64,000 nucleotides of DNA from Craspedostauros australis. Taxonomy: Eukaryota; Bacillariophyta; Bacillariophyceae; Mastogloiales; Achnanthaceae. The position numbers were made by a program, and so were the translations under genes. The notes beneath the pieces were generated by a model that was given only the letters and a program-made list of their open reading frames with translations, was not told where the DNA came from and did not search any database. Shown in pieces: positions 52,638-63,790 of the stretch. The DNA is taken from positions 1,240,001 to 1,304,000 of the forward strand of contig JAMXDE010000012.1 of assembly GCA_026770025.1 (NCBI GenBank), given 5' to 3'. Numbering within the stretch: position 1 is the stretch's first letter; every line of letters begins with the position of its first letter.

Positions 52638-53891
52638 ATGACCTCCACTGGTGCTGCCGTCAACGATCCGACCTGCACCATCCCGTACCCAATTCCGCAC
52701 GACGGAACGGGCTATCTGCATGTCTACGAGTACCAAACCAGCACAGGCATTGGTAACAGCAAGAACAACGTTCCGGCAAAGACACCACCATCACGATTGA
52801 TTCTTTACTGTGGAGGATATCCAGATGACTACCGCAGCTTCATCCCGTTGGCCAAACGGCTGGTGCAGACGTCCAGCCCATTCCATTCCAACAGCGGCGA
52901 CACTGATGATGCCGCTCGTGGCAACTGCGCCGTCGCAATCATGTGCCTGCCAGGACACGAACGCGCCATCGGTTCCGTGGCGCCAGAATCCAACGTCCCA
53001 TACGCACCAAACAAGGACGGATACTCGTTCGCAGACTGGACAGCGTGCGTGCGAGAAGCGACAAGGACATTGCGCAAACATTACTCCTCATCGAGTGCAG
53101 CTGGTGCCGAACGCATCCCGTTGACGTGCATTTGTCACGATTGGGGTATGATGGCTGGAATAACCCACATCAATCAATCCATCGAGTCCGACCCGATCAA
53201 TGCAAGCGGATTGACGCCCGACGACGTTGTTTTGTTCGACGTCATGCCTGGCTTGCATCCCAAAGTGGAGCAGAACTTTCTCGAAACAGTGACATCAATA
53301 AAGGCAAAGCGCAGCACGACGCAGGACAACGAAGCTTTCGTGGAAGCTCTGTACAAGCACGAAGGAGTGCCTGTCCTTTTCTCCCTTCGCGTGTATCACG
53401 TGGCAATCGCAATCATCTTCGGCGTATATCGATACATCTCGAGCTGGATCTCGTACGCGATACAGGACATCATTGTGATCTTCCTCATTGTTGCCAGGAC
53501 ACTTCCTATCGATGCGCCAGGACCCGGAGGCGACATAAAGCATGCACTGGAGTTGAACTTGGCCTTCGCGGACAAATCCTACCGCTGCTATCCTTACTGG
53601 AATTTATGCTGCGATTCCTTCCACTCTCGGTTTGATCAAACCTATGTGCATGCGCCGATAGATATGGAACGCACGCCTTTGCTGTTCATCTACGGTGCCG
53701 CCAAGATGAAGTCACTTCACGACCGGCATTCCGTGGCCTATCTGGAATACCAATCGCAACTTTCCAAGGGAAAGAAGACTCCGTCCACTCGCGTTGTGCG
53801 ATTAGAAGGCGCTGGTCACAATATCCAGACGCGTCGCGTCGACGAGTGTTTCCGTGAGATCGTCCATTTCTTGGGTCTGGAGGAGATGTGA
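52638..53891 (+). CDS. Alpha/beta hydrolase with Asp nucleophile
   Basis: 417 residues. An early strand (RLILYCGGYPDDYRSFIPLA) gives the oxyanion-hole region, and AIMCLPGHERA follows. The nucleophile elbow is CICHDWGMMAG with D168, as in epoxide hydrolases and haloalkane dehalogenases rather than Ser hydrolases. The catalytic His is H394 in LEGAGHNIQ. The acid is not certain; residues near TPLLFIYGAAKMKSLHDRHS are candidates. A cap of about 130 residues contains a hydrophobic stretch (251-289, VYHVAIAIIFGVYRYISSW and IIVIFLIVA) that could anchor it to membrane or bind a lipid substrate. Likely reaction is hydrolysis of an epoxide or ester; the substrate is unknown. Confidence 0.75.
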   Translation: MTSTGAAVNDPTCTIPYPIPHDGTGYLHVYEYQTSTGIGNSKNNVPAKTPPSRLILYCGGYPDDYRSFIPLAKRLVQTSSPFHSNSGDTDDAARGNCAVAIMCLPGHERAIGSVAPESNVPYAPNKDGYSFADWTACVREATRTLRKHYSSSSAAGAERIPLTCICHDWGMMAGITHINQSIESDPINASGLTPDDVVLFDVMPGLHPKVEQNFLETVTSIKAKRSTTQDNEAFVEALYKHEGVPVLFSLRVYHVAIAIIFGVYRYISSWISYAIQDIIVIFLIVARTLPIDAPGPGGDIKHALELNLAFADKSYRCYPYWNLCCDSFHSRFDQTYVHAPIDMERTPLLFIYGAAKMKSLHDRHSVAYLEYQSQLSKGKKTPSTRVVRLEGAGHNIQTRRVDECFREIVHFLGLEEM

Positions 53892-54969
53892 AGCGCTCGA
53901 GCATTAATATTTGCAATTTGAACAACAGCAACAGCACAAAACAGCAGGATAAGACAGTACGATTGTTTGTTTGTTTGTCTTTCGTCATGGGAGAACAGCG
54001 GAAGGGTTGGGTGCATTCAAAGATCTGCGCCTCCTCGACCCCAACGCATCTGCATTGGGATGGAGGCACGGTGGCAAGGGCCGCTGCACATTTGTGTGCA
54101 AATGCGCCGACGCTGGCAACACTCGTGCCCGGCCACTTGACGAGACCCGACAAAGATGGACGACGTGCGTCACGTGTGGCCGAATGGATGAATGTCGTAC
54201 GACTTTGTATGGTGCGAGGAGAACACGACCTGAATTGCGTCTGGTGGTTCGTACATCGCCATGGTGCTGTGGTCTGATGGATGGATGGATGGATGGATCG
54301 ACACGCAAGCGATTGTTCGAAGGAGTGCGCATCCAACCAAACGAGAGACCAACAGAGAAGGCACAAAACCAACGGTCACCACATGATGTCGGAGTAACTC
54401 GAAAACCACGACTAAGAGTTGTTGGGTGAGGTCGAAGGTCACGACGACAACAAATAACGAGCCTGATGTTCTCCATTGTCTGTCCGACTGTACGTGATTC
54501 TCCGAACATGAAGAAATCGCATTGTTTCCAAACACGTTTGCTGCGTCACTCGTGTCGAACAAGATTTGTTTGTCGAGTGTCCTCGCAATCCGCTCACATT
54601 TTTGGCAGATCGTCACAAGATTCACAATCGCATCGCCAACACCCACAACAACAATCCCTTGGTGACGATGCCCAAAGCTACGACACCGTTCATGCTCACA
54701 ACTCGTGCAAACACCGACAAAAATTCAATCGTTTCCCAAGTCCCAACCTTGGCCAAACTCGAGAGTCAGCGTCCAAGATGCATGTCATCCACCAAGACAA
54801 CTGTGTTGCTCCATCACGACGGAAATGGTACCGACTACAACAACAACAACCATAACGGCGACGACAGTTGGGGACCTGATGGTGCGTCGACACTTTCACC
54901 GCGACGCACAAGCCAAGATTGTCCTCATAAAATCAATCAGTTGACCAATCTGCCCACTGCTACAAACGC

Positions 54970-55009
<40 letters not shown>

Positions 55010-55053
55010 TACCGCAAACGACAACCTCATCAGACCAGCCAACGCCGTCCACC
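53892..55053. other. Intergenic region with simple repeats
   Basis: No supported gene. It contains an ATGG tetranucleotide run (about 54278-54298) and a CAACAG run (about 54970-55008) just upstream of the silaffin-like gene. Confidence 0.5.
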
Positions 55054-55803
55054 ATGAAGATCTCCATTCTCTCCTTCCTCTTCGTCGCCCTCTCAAACGT
55101 CGCCACGACGAACGGGCAGCTACCAAGCAGTTCGCCATCGTCCGTTCCAACCAGATCGATCGCGCCGTCTGCGACCCCATCGACCTTGCCATCAGCTGTT
55201 CCCACCAGGTCGATCGCGCCGTCTGCAACCCCATCGACGTTGCCATCGGCGGTTCCCACCAGATCAGAGGCACCGTCTTCGACGCCGTCGTCAGTACCAA
55301 CGAGCATGCCGACAGCAGCCCCAACCAGCGTGCCAACAGGGTCGCCGTCATCAACACCAACGGATATGCCAACAGGATCAGCAGCACCGACCGGCATGCC
55401 AACCGCACGTCCAACTGATCTCCCAACCCTGTCACCAACAGCAGTGCCAACAGGGTTGCCGACATCAGCACCAACATATATGCCAACAATCACAGCCTCC
55501 CCAACCATGAAGAGCGTCAAGGCCACCAAGTCGCCAAAGACAACCAGCGATACCACAAGTGGCAGCACCAAGGCACCGAAGGCCACCAAGTCCCCAAAGA
55601 CAACCAGCGATACTGGCGGAAGCGCGAGCACCAAGGCGCCAAAGTCCACGAAGGCACCGAAGAATGGCAGCACTACGACAACAACGACTACTACCACTGC
55701 AGCGAGCAGCACCAAGGCTCCAAAGACCTCAGAGGTCACGAAAAAATCGAAGACGGCTTCGGCGGATGGTTTCAAGGAAACCAAGAGCAAGAAGGTACGT
55801 TGA
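55054..55803 (+). CDS. Silaffin-like secreted Ser/Pro/Thr- and Lys-rich protein
   Basis: 249 residues read to the first stop. A signal peptide (MKISILSFLFVALSNVATTN) is followed by about 125 residues of S-x-P-T/P-T-x-x-P repeats, including two near-identical units of about 60 bp (PTRSIAPSATPSTLPSA). The C-terminal 95 residues carry Lys in K-x-x-K spacing with Ser/Thr (VKATKSPKTTSDTTSGSTKA, STKAPKSTKAPK). Such proteins are secreted and, in diatoms, heavily modified; clustered lysines of this kind target proteins to forming silica. The frame ends in GTACGTTGA right after AAG, so this may instead be an intron donor, with an exon continuing after CATGCAG near 55852. Confidence 0.6.
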   Translation: MKISILSFLFVALSNVATTNGQLPSSSPSSVPTRSIAPSATPSTLPSAVPTRSIAPSATPSTLPSAVPTRSEAPSSTPSSVPTSMPTAAPTSVPTGSPSSTPTDMPTGSAAPTGMPTARPTDLPTLSPTAVPTGLPTSAPTYMPTITASPTMKSVKATKSPKTTSDTTSGSTKAPKATKSPKTTSDTGGSASTKAPKSTKAPKNGSTTTTTTTTTAASSTKAPKTSEVTKKSKTASADGFKETKSKKVR

Positions 55804-56756
55804 AAACGCTGCTCCTGCCATGGCCCAAGCATCCATTCGTCTATTCATGCAGTCCGTCGTTGCCAGCGAGAAAGCGGCACACATGATTGGCAAACCAGGA
55901 GATGGACCGAAACCGCTACAATCATCAGCACACGCGTCCGTCACTTTGATCTCATCTCACCTTTCGTTTCTCTCCGTGCCGTTGCAATACACCGTCCACA
56001 ATCACAGGCATCCACGTAAGCACAATCTGGATACTATCCGACTGTCCTCCAACGCATCCATCCTCCAATGAATGGCTTGGTGGATGATCAACCAAGCGGA
56101 ACAGATCCGGCGATTCGGCATTGAGACAGTGGCGGCGTTCCTTGTCAATATGCTCCGCCGCTCTGCGCACAATGACATTCTCATGGAACGGTGCTCTCGA
56201 ACAGAGATCCAGCAGAAGCATGGATCAACAAGCCCCTCGTTGAGGAGGCCCTCGCACTCCCATCATGACCTTCGTGGGTTCATGGCGAGATGGAGATGTG
56301 TCACACAACTCGAATTCATATGTACGAGTATGTGAGAGTTCGTGGAGCATCTCCCGCTGTGGCAAATGGACTGCGCGGGATCGTCGACATCTCGATGTAT
56401 CAAGCGCATCCATGGCACACGTACCAACACGACGGCTTGCCCCTTCGTGTACTCGTATGAAAGTCCAAACCCATCACATCCAATCTCGTTTATATCAATA
56501 ATAGTACACATTGTAAAGTAAATGTTTATACGTCCAGCCATCGTCTACACTTACGACTATCAGCACGATAGGAGAGCGCGAGCAGAGAAGAGTGCTTGCA
56601 TCTCTGTTGTCCGAACTCAAGAACACGTTCGCCTCCAGTACTCGTCGTCGTACCGTGGACCGTCCACTCGCACGAGTCGAGTGCGGCCGCCGACATCGTT
56701 GTGCTCGTCCGTCCTCCAATGTACTTGAAACGGTGTCACGATAACACCAGTCGCGA
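55804..56756. other. Intergenic, possible last exon of the silaffin-like gene
   Basis: Apart from a possible continuation exon after 55852, no coding sequence is supported. Confidence 0.35.
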
Positions 56757-56945
56757 AAGAGATCGAATAATATGCACATCCATCGGTCCATAAAACTTAA
56801 CATAGGACCTAACTCAAAAATGTATTGGTTACCTCATTGTTTTAGAACTGCAAAGGTTACGGATATGTGCTTGGTTTGGATATTGGAGAGAAAAAGTTAG
56901 GAGGTTCATTTCAAAGTGCAGGTCGACTCGCTGGCCAGGCTCATG
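56757..56945 (-). repeat. Diverged copy of the outer element's terminal repeat
   Basis: The reverse complement shares GAGTCGAC, AACCAAGCACATAT, TTTTTGA and AAGTTTTATGGACCGATGGA with 41271-41446, in the same orientation. No partner end or transposase remnant is seen nearby, so it is a relic or the edge of a deleted copy. Confidence 0.7.
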
Positions 56946-57742
56946 TTGCGCGTGGTTTCCTTGAATGAGACTCGGCTCGTTCGCGCTGCTCTTCCATGTC
57001 CGGAATCATTATCACGAGATGTTTGTGCACACTTGGGACAGGCTTCTTTGTCGGACACGAATGGTCGTTGTGTTAAATGGGACACGCTACAAGCTAGTCC
57101 GAACGTGATGAAAACGAGATGATTCTAATTAGTCCTACCGGAAGCATCGAGGGCCGCGGCAATGACGGATACCTTGATATAGTCGCACCCTCGATGCCCA
57201 AGATGATTGATGACGATTACGTGCAAATTGGCACAAAACAAACCAGGCAAGTTAACACACACATGCATTGTCATTGAGAGTTGCAAACCCAAAGGATTCA
57301 GATTACTATATAAGGGTTATAGGGTCGTGTAGGATTGTCAGAGAGTACGCTACCCTCCCGTGGTTGGGCGATACCCGTGTTCGAATGTTAACCCCGTTTT
57401 AACCGTTTCACACGTATCCCTGTTTGCAGGAACAACAGCAGCAACAGGAACATCACAGACACAGACACAGTTAGTGCCAAGACAGTATCCATGACTCGAT
57501 TAGTGAATGAGATAGAGTAGAAGACACAAGCGAAGCTAGAGTTTGTATCATCGTCACAGAGTGCTCTGCTTTGCCAGTACGAAATAGGAAAATGGCTGTA
57601 GAGTACGAGATAGAGCATGCTAGTATGTGTGGCTGTGTATGTAATGATTGAGTAGTTGAAATGCAGATTGGTCTGGTCCAGGGCAATCCGTGGCTGCGTT
57701 GTCGATTACGTACGTTTCTCAGTCTAACGTACACAATGGTCC
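56946..57742. other. Intergenic
   Basis: No supported gene. A weak tRNA-like stretch near 57330-57400 was examined and rejected. Confidence 0.45.
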
Positions 57743-60447
57743 TTAGGTGCAACTGGTGCAATTAGCGTCCGTTGAATTTGTATAGACTCTTCCTCTGATG
57801 ATGATGTCATTGGTTGCACTGCCACGTTTGCCAAGATCCTTGCACGTGTTCGCACCAGAGCCGGCACCGGCTTCGATGATCACGCTTCCTGCAATTTTGA
57901 TTGATGAGGGGCGATAGAAATCCCGACAAGCGGAATTCCCTTTGCACGCACTATTCCCGATGAAGACACTTGCCACGATCGGTGTCATGGTTGCAGACCC
58001 TTGGTAGCTGCGCTGCGCAATTCATGAGCACGAAGATTGTGAATCGCATGCACCTTCTTCCACTTGCACGTTGCCATAGATATTTCTTCCAAGAAGATTG
58101 CAACTCTCCTCTGCAAGGCAAGGTCTTGGTCCGATCACCCTGAATCCGACTTCGACACCAGCATCTGGCTCACCTTTGGAAAAACCGCCCAACTTATGGC
58201 AGGCATCTGTGCCTTTGCAACTGTCAAGTATGATTGCATTGGGACCTATGGATCTGCAGGCATCAGACCCGGTACACGACCCTGAGCTCACCGTTATCAT
58301 ATCGTCATCATCAGAGTCAACGACGCAAGCATTGCTACTACCGCTGCAGCAGTCGTGACTGCACGCATTCGTCACCACAGACGCGCTGCCAGTGAAAAGC
58401 TTCTTGTCCTCGGTCGCGAATGCCAACAATGTTTTGGTCACACTTTCTTCGTTCTTGATCTTATCAAAGTGTTCCTGCGCCACCTCCAACGCCACAGGCT
58501 GTGGAGGGTCTGCATTATCGCATCCAAAGATGCTCTTGACCATCTTTCGCTTCCCCTCATCAGTCAGAGCATCAACCATGGAGACGAATTCCGCACATGT
58601 GCCTGTTGAACCATCGCACAATACGTCACCATCGACGAGATTGAACACTGATGTGTCGTTACCCGGTGTTGAGAGACATCCGACAGTCAAGGATGCTGGG
58701 GGGAGAGTTGGAGGTGAGATAGGAGCTGCTGTTGGAGCTGTTGGGGCTGATGTGGGACGTGATGTGACAGGTGTGGGGAAAGGGGTGGGGGAAAAGGTTG
58801 GACAGTCTGTGGGCAAAGTGTTCTTGCCAATACAGTACTCCTCCACCTTGTCACCAGTAGGATTGCCACCGGAGCTGCTGTCTCCCTTTGGGCAGGCCTC
58901 ATCGACATCGCTGATGAAGTAGAATTCATCGGGGCTGCATTCTGTCTTTGTCATACAGCCTCTGCAGACTTCGACACTGCTGCATCCACCAGGAGGGACA
59001 AGGAGGTCAGTTCTCATCCTGTCACTGAAGCCCATCTTCTCGCATGACCCATTGATGGCGCAACCACCAGTACCAATGGTCAGGCTGCCTTCATACTTGC
59101 CAGCAGTGCCATGGTTGACGGTTGAATGGGCATCCTTGCAGGCCTTGCTGCCGACGCACGCATTCGCCCCGATGTCGATATGGCTGCGGAAGCGATATGA
59201 TGGTGCCTTCTGCACAACGCGGCGGCCGGCTGAGTTGCATGCGTCTGATCCGATGCATGCGCAGGTCTGGATGGTGACATCACCATGGGAGCGGCGTCCC
59301 ACTCCCTCACAAGATTGAGGGGTGGTGCATGCCATCTCACCGATGAAGGTGACTCCTGTGATGAAGGGATTGATCTCGTTCTCATTCATCAACTCGCATG
59401 CACTTGTGCCAGTGCAGGAGGAATCGAGAATGAGGGAATTGAGTCCCATGTTCTTGAATGCGCTGTCGCCGGTGCAGGCAGAGATGGTGATGGTCATGAA
59501 TGGAGGGAAGTTGGAGGCGGAACCGGTGGCTGAAGTGCATCCCAAGGATCCTTGGCAATAAGGGTCGATGGCAGGCGGCAATTACGCCATTCCGGTGGCC
59601 ATGCACGCCTCCTCCATTGCATCCGCTCGTTCGATGATGAGAATTGGGTTGGTGGCAACGATCAACGCCAATTGGCCTGCGAGAATGTCATCCGAGCGTA
59701 CTTGGTGAAGAGCTTGCGAGCGGCTCCTTTGCTGAGGTCTCCTGTGCATCCAAACAAGTTCTGTAGTTACTCTGATTCCTTGACGGCGGCGATAGCCTCG
59801 CTGCAGGATGGCTTGTTGGCATCGCAGATGATGGCCTTGGCGCGGGCTTCTTGTGGTGCGAGGACAGCTGTACCATCCGGCTTGCAAATGACTTCGATGG
59901 TAGGATCGAAGACGGTTGGGGGAGCTGATGGTTTGGCAGTTGGTAGGAGGGTAGGCTGGGAGGTTGGCGAAGAGGTTGGTTGGGCGACAGGGCGCATTGA
60001 GGGCGTGCCAGACGGCGACCCAGTTGGCGGAGGAGTCTCCTTGTCGGTAGGTGAAGAGGTCGGGATGCGAGCAATGGAGGTTGACGGCATGAGCGTCGGA
60101 GGGGCGGATTCATCCGCCATGCCGCAACCATCGCAACTGTTGCCGTCTCTGTCGATGCCATTGACGTTCTTGTTCATCTTCTTGGACTTGGTTCCACCTT
60201 CGTCGAAGTTACCATCGTTGTTGAGAACGGAGGCCTTGCGCATGTGGTTGGCCCACAAGACGACATGTATCTCGCCACTTGCGTCCATGGTCTCGGAAAT
60301 GGTCCCATCCGTGGCCGCATCCGCGACCGTACCCGCGTACTTCTCCGCCTGATTCTCCGCGTGCTTGTCTCCTCGGAGACCAGCTTCGGCCATTGCCGAG
60401 TTGGAGATGATGGCAGCGCTGATGATGACTGCTTTGGTGTACATCAT
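57743..60447 (-). pseudogene. Secreted Cys-rich repeat protein gene with several breaks
   Basis: It starts MMYTKAVIISAAIISNSAMA (signal peptide) at 60447 and runs through a Pro/Thr/Ser linker to CDANKPSCSEAIAAVKESE, then TAA at 59767-59769. The same frame continues LQNLFGCTGDLSKGAARKLF to 59662. A shifted frame carries IVATNPILIIERADAMEEAC to a TAA at 59582-59584, in frame with the main part (58022-59581, about 520 residues) of repeats with C-x-G-x-x-A-C and CEKMG-type spacing. A TGA (58022-58024) again interrupts before the last 80 residues (SVFIGNSACKGNSACRDFYR) ending at 57743. The EAIAAVK...LFGC block recurs unbroken later (MVKSIFGC), which shows the first stop is a lesion. Unrecognised short introns remain possible. 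Confidence 0.65.
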
Positions 60448-60974
60448 GTTTGCTTGATGGTTCTTGGTTGTTGGTTGTTGTCTCTTGATTAGACGTCGAT
60501 GGACGTCAACGGACGATGGTCGCTTGTCGACGGTCGATGGTCGATGCTTTTGACGACTCGGTTGGATTTCTGAGATGAAGAGTCGTCTTGATGGCTGTGC
60601 GAAATGACCTCGAAAGATCACCTCGCTGTTGTGCTGGATGTCATGGGCTTTTGTGCTGTAATGATTGCGTTGCGTATTGATGTGGTGGTTTTGATGCCGT
60701 GTAGACTCGGGTGAGTGAAGAGTATGGTACTCCACGTGATGCTGTCGTGGCGTGAGGAAGGCCAAAGCAGTTTCACAACTACTACGACTATACGGCCATT
60801 GTTGTGCCAATACAGCATGGAGTAGAGTACACGTAGAGATCGAAGCCTGCTTGGAGATAGAAGGCGGCACATTCGTACCCGCTACCAACACAGGCAACGG
60901 GCGCAGGGACGCGAACGTTCTTCTTTGCGTGGTTTTCATAACTACAATGCCTCCCGACAAAACTCTTCGTCGCC
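60448..60974. other. 5' flank of the Cys-rich gene
   Basis: No supported coding sequence, although the frame is open upstream of the signal peptide. Confidence 0.45.
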
Positions 60975-61008
60975 ATTGGAGGTGGTTGTAAGGGTCATAA
61001 TTTCATAA

Positions 61009-62196
61009 CTGGTCAGCCTCGTTCACCCCGATTTCAAGTCACGACCATCAGTCCCGTAGTCAAATCTGCCCCCAAGACTAAATCAGTGCCCATCAATCCA
61101 TTGGGTCCTTCCATGCATCACCATTTCTCTCCACGACCATTTTCCTCGTATCACCCCGTTCGGGGTTATCTTGTCATCACTTGCGGATTGTTAAGATAAG
61201 CATGATGTACATCCTATTATATTGTGGAGAGTATAGTTTACTATTCATACCATAGGATGAGTCACTGTGCTCCATTGTATTATATAATATTATGCTGCAT
61301 AGTATTCGCAAGTGTTGCCGTGTACGTGGGTGTGGACGTGTAGGGATGCCACGAACAACACTGTGCTACTTGACACAACACACACAAGGGAGGAAGCACA
61401 CAACAGAGCCCAATTGTCCACAACATGAGGAATCAACACAACACCGAAGCTCTCACAACATCACCACCCACACTGTTGGATACCATCGCAGTCTGATATC
61501 GACCAACAATGACGGCATCATTCTCGTCCACAGTGAGGACAAGCCATGTATTAGTGTTGTAAGAGCTATCTAAATATATCTAACCCTAATGGACAACATG
61601 CCACATAGATGCCTAACAAGGTCATGTTGTCCAATTCAACATTGACAGGATTATGCTCGACCTCGCTGAATGGGGTCGTATGTTGACACATTCACAGCTT
61701 CAGTGTCGCACATCTCTTGCTGCTTCACACATTCACAAATACATGTGTCTTGCCTAAGTGCAGTTTTCAACTGCCATGAACCAGATGAATGTGTTTGTAT
61801 GTGCATATGTGTCGCTCCGTGCCATCCGCAGTTCATCTCCATACTATTCACTTCGCGTTGCCACTTTCCTGCTTCCCCGTCTTCCTTTCTCCATCGGCTG
61901 TGCTGCTGGTGTCCACTCCTTCATTCGTTGAATGCTCAACGTACCTATCCCAACCATCGCAGCATTCAGTGCAATCGTTTGCTTGCCAATTATCTCATTG
62001 TCAATGCTTTGATGATACAAATGGCCATTGTAGCTTCCCACTCGCACCTTCTTTGCTTCTGGGCATCGTCGATGCCCACCACATCTTCCTTTGCTTTCTT
62101 CTCAAGAGCCATCGCTTTGTATGTCAGGTTACAATTGTCATCCATAGTCCCTGTTTCGCGATAGTGCTCTTCCATTGCCTCAACTTCAGCCTCTGC
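61009..62196. other. Left interior of the 60978-63822 element
   Basis: No intact gene. Several short frames on both strands (for example minus 61990-62205) look weakly protein-like and may be remains of element genes. Confidence 0.35.
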
Positions 62197-62469
62197 CATG
62201 TCCATTGCTCCCTACATCCTCCAAGATCTCTTCCAACCTTTCAACAAAGGCAGATCCTACCAGAAATGGTTCTTCAATGCTGACTTGAAAGTCAGATACT
62301 TCATTGCAATGGCAGTGACATCAATGTAGCCAAACTTACAACAGCGAATATATGATGGTCATGGTGGCGCCATGTCTCACGGATCGATGGGCAACGCTTC
62401 GATGCCAGGCTATAGCAGTTATGCCAATCAATCGAACGATGGCCTGGTAAGCCCGATGAAGTTGTAGAA
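62197..62469 (+). pseudogene. Degenerate coding remnant inside the 60978-63822 element
   Basis: One plus-strand frame reads MSIAPYILQDLFQPFNKGRS and YQKWFFNADLKVRYF, is stopped by TAG near 62327-62329, and resumes QQRIYDGHGGAMSHGSMGNA to NDGLVSPMKL and a stop at 62469. It looks like a decayed gene of the element. A coding-like stretch on the far side of the LTR (about 63232-63440) may be its continuation. Confidence 0.35.
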
Positions 62470-62501
62470 CTCTGTGGAGTCACTATACTCTCAAATCAAA
62501 G

Positions 62502-63196
62502 ACCTGAGTTGAGATTCAATGAGGGACAGACTATTACCGAACACGGTATCAACCCGATGGGAGAAATTCTTGTTTTGGCGCGAAATCTTCCGACTTGATT
62601 GACCACCAAATCTTTTTCTCCTCCTTCCTCTCCTCCATTCACGAATCCATCATGACTCAAACCTGACCGACCTGACTCACAACCCATCTGGGAACTATAT
62701 GCTCTTCAGATCCTCCTTACTACAACATACCTCGATTCCTCCATGCTGATGACCACCACACTACCACCGTGGTCTCAAAATGCGTATCCAACTTGCTTCA
62801 ACCCAAGCAATGGAATCCGAGGGTCAGCTTCAGCCACAGCCACTACTTCATGACCGTCACCACTAGGTGTCATGACCTACACTGCAGTGTAACTACATGT
62901 ACGGAGAGCAAAGCACTGTAATGATTGTCTACTCTGTTGCACTGAATCAAGTACATCAGTGCAGGGTCTCGCCAAGTTGTGTGGCATCGTTTCTTCACCC
63001 TACTAACACCAATAAGCTAACTCATAATAACAGACAAGGATTAGCTACAAAGCACTCTACTACTCATCGTTACAGTTACAACTCTTCAACCAGTACACCT
63101 CTCTTGAACTGCATCACACGGCTATCCCAAAGCCAGCAGATTCACGAGACATCCTCCACCGATTCGCGCCGTCTACGCCCGAATCGTAACTACCTG
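62502..63196 (+). mobile_element. Solo copia LTR with target duplications
   Basis: The LTR is 62507-63191 (685 bp) and is flanked by ACCTG (62502-62506 and 63192-63196). It has the same AGTT...AACT termini as the complete element but with scattered substitutions, so it is an older family member reduced by LTR-LTR recombination. Confidence 0.95.
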
Positions 63197-63790
63197 AAAG
63201 ATATTGCTTGATGATGGAAGATGCTTGAGCTGAGGTACCAACCCCTTCGCACACTTATTGGCATGGTGTCGAGGATGCAGTGTGCTACAGCACACATGAG
63301 AAGGTGCTGCTGTGCAGCAAGATGCTCAAGAACGACAAGGATGATGGCAATCAAGGCAGCCTGGTGCTGGCAATGATACTGGAGGGTGGACGTCATGATG
63401 GTCGGGGAAGATATGATCCGCTGGAGTTCATCAGATGATAAATGCAGAGTTACACTAGGTGCATGTAAAGAAAGAGTTGAACTGCAACAGAGAGTTGCGA
63501 TGCAACGGGTGGCAACGAATAATCAACTTGCAGTAGAGCACATTGGATCAATCTGGTGTGAGCACAAAGTTTTGCTCCGATGCAGCCGTTGAGAACGAAT
63601 TTTGGACTACCACGACTCGTCAGAGAGATTATGAAATTATGAACGGTCTCCGAGGAGCGTTCATATTCGCGGACAATGAGTTCATAATTATTTCGATTGA
63701 CGTTATGTCGACGTTGACCCCCAATTCAACGAGGAGCCGAAAGGTATCTTGTGCCCTAAATGGAGCGATATGATTGGCCGAGAGGCCCAG
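63197..63790. other. Right interior of the 60978-63822 element
   Basis: No intact gene. A plus-strand stretch (about 63232-63440: YWHGVEDAVCYSTHEKVLLC, KNDKDDGNQG) looks like a decayed exon. Confidence 0.35.

Noticed and set aside
54960-55832. 290-residue minus-strand frame rich in Val/Gly repeats
   Set aside because: Reverse complement of the Ser/Pro/Thr repeats of the silaffin-like gene; no independent evidence.
57330-57400. tRNA-like stretch with a GTTCGAA word
   Set aside because: The expected T-stem arms do not pair and no acceptor stem can be formed.
57743-60447. Stop-codon reassignment to explain in-frame TAA and TGA
   Set aside because: Intact genes in the window use TAA, TAG and TGA as normal ends, and a frame shift also occurs here, so decay or missed introns explain it better.
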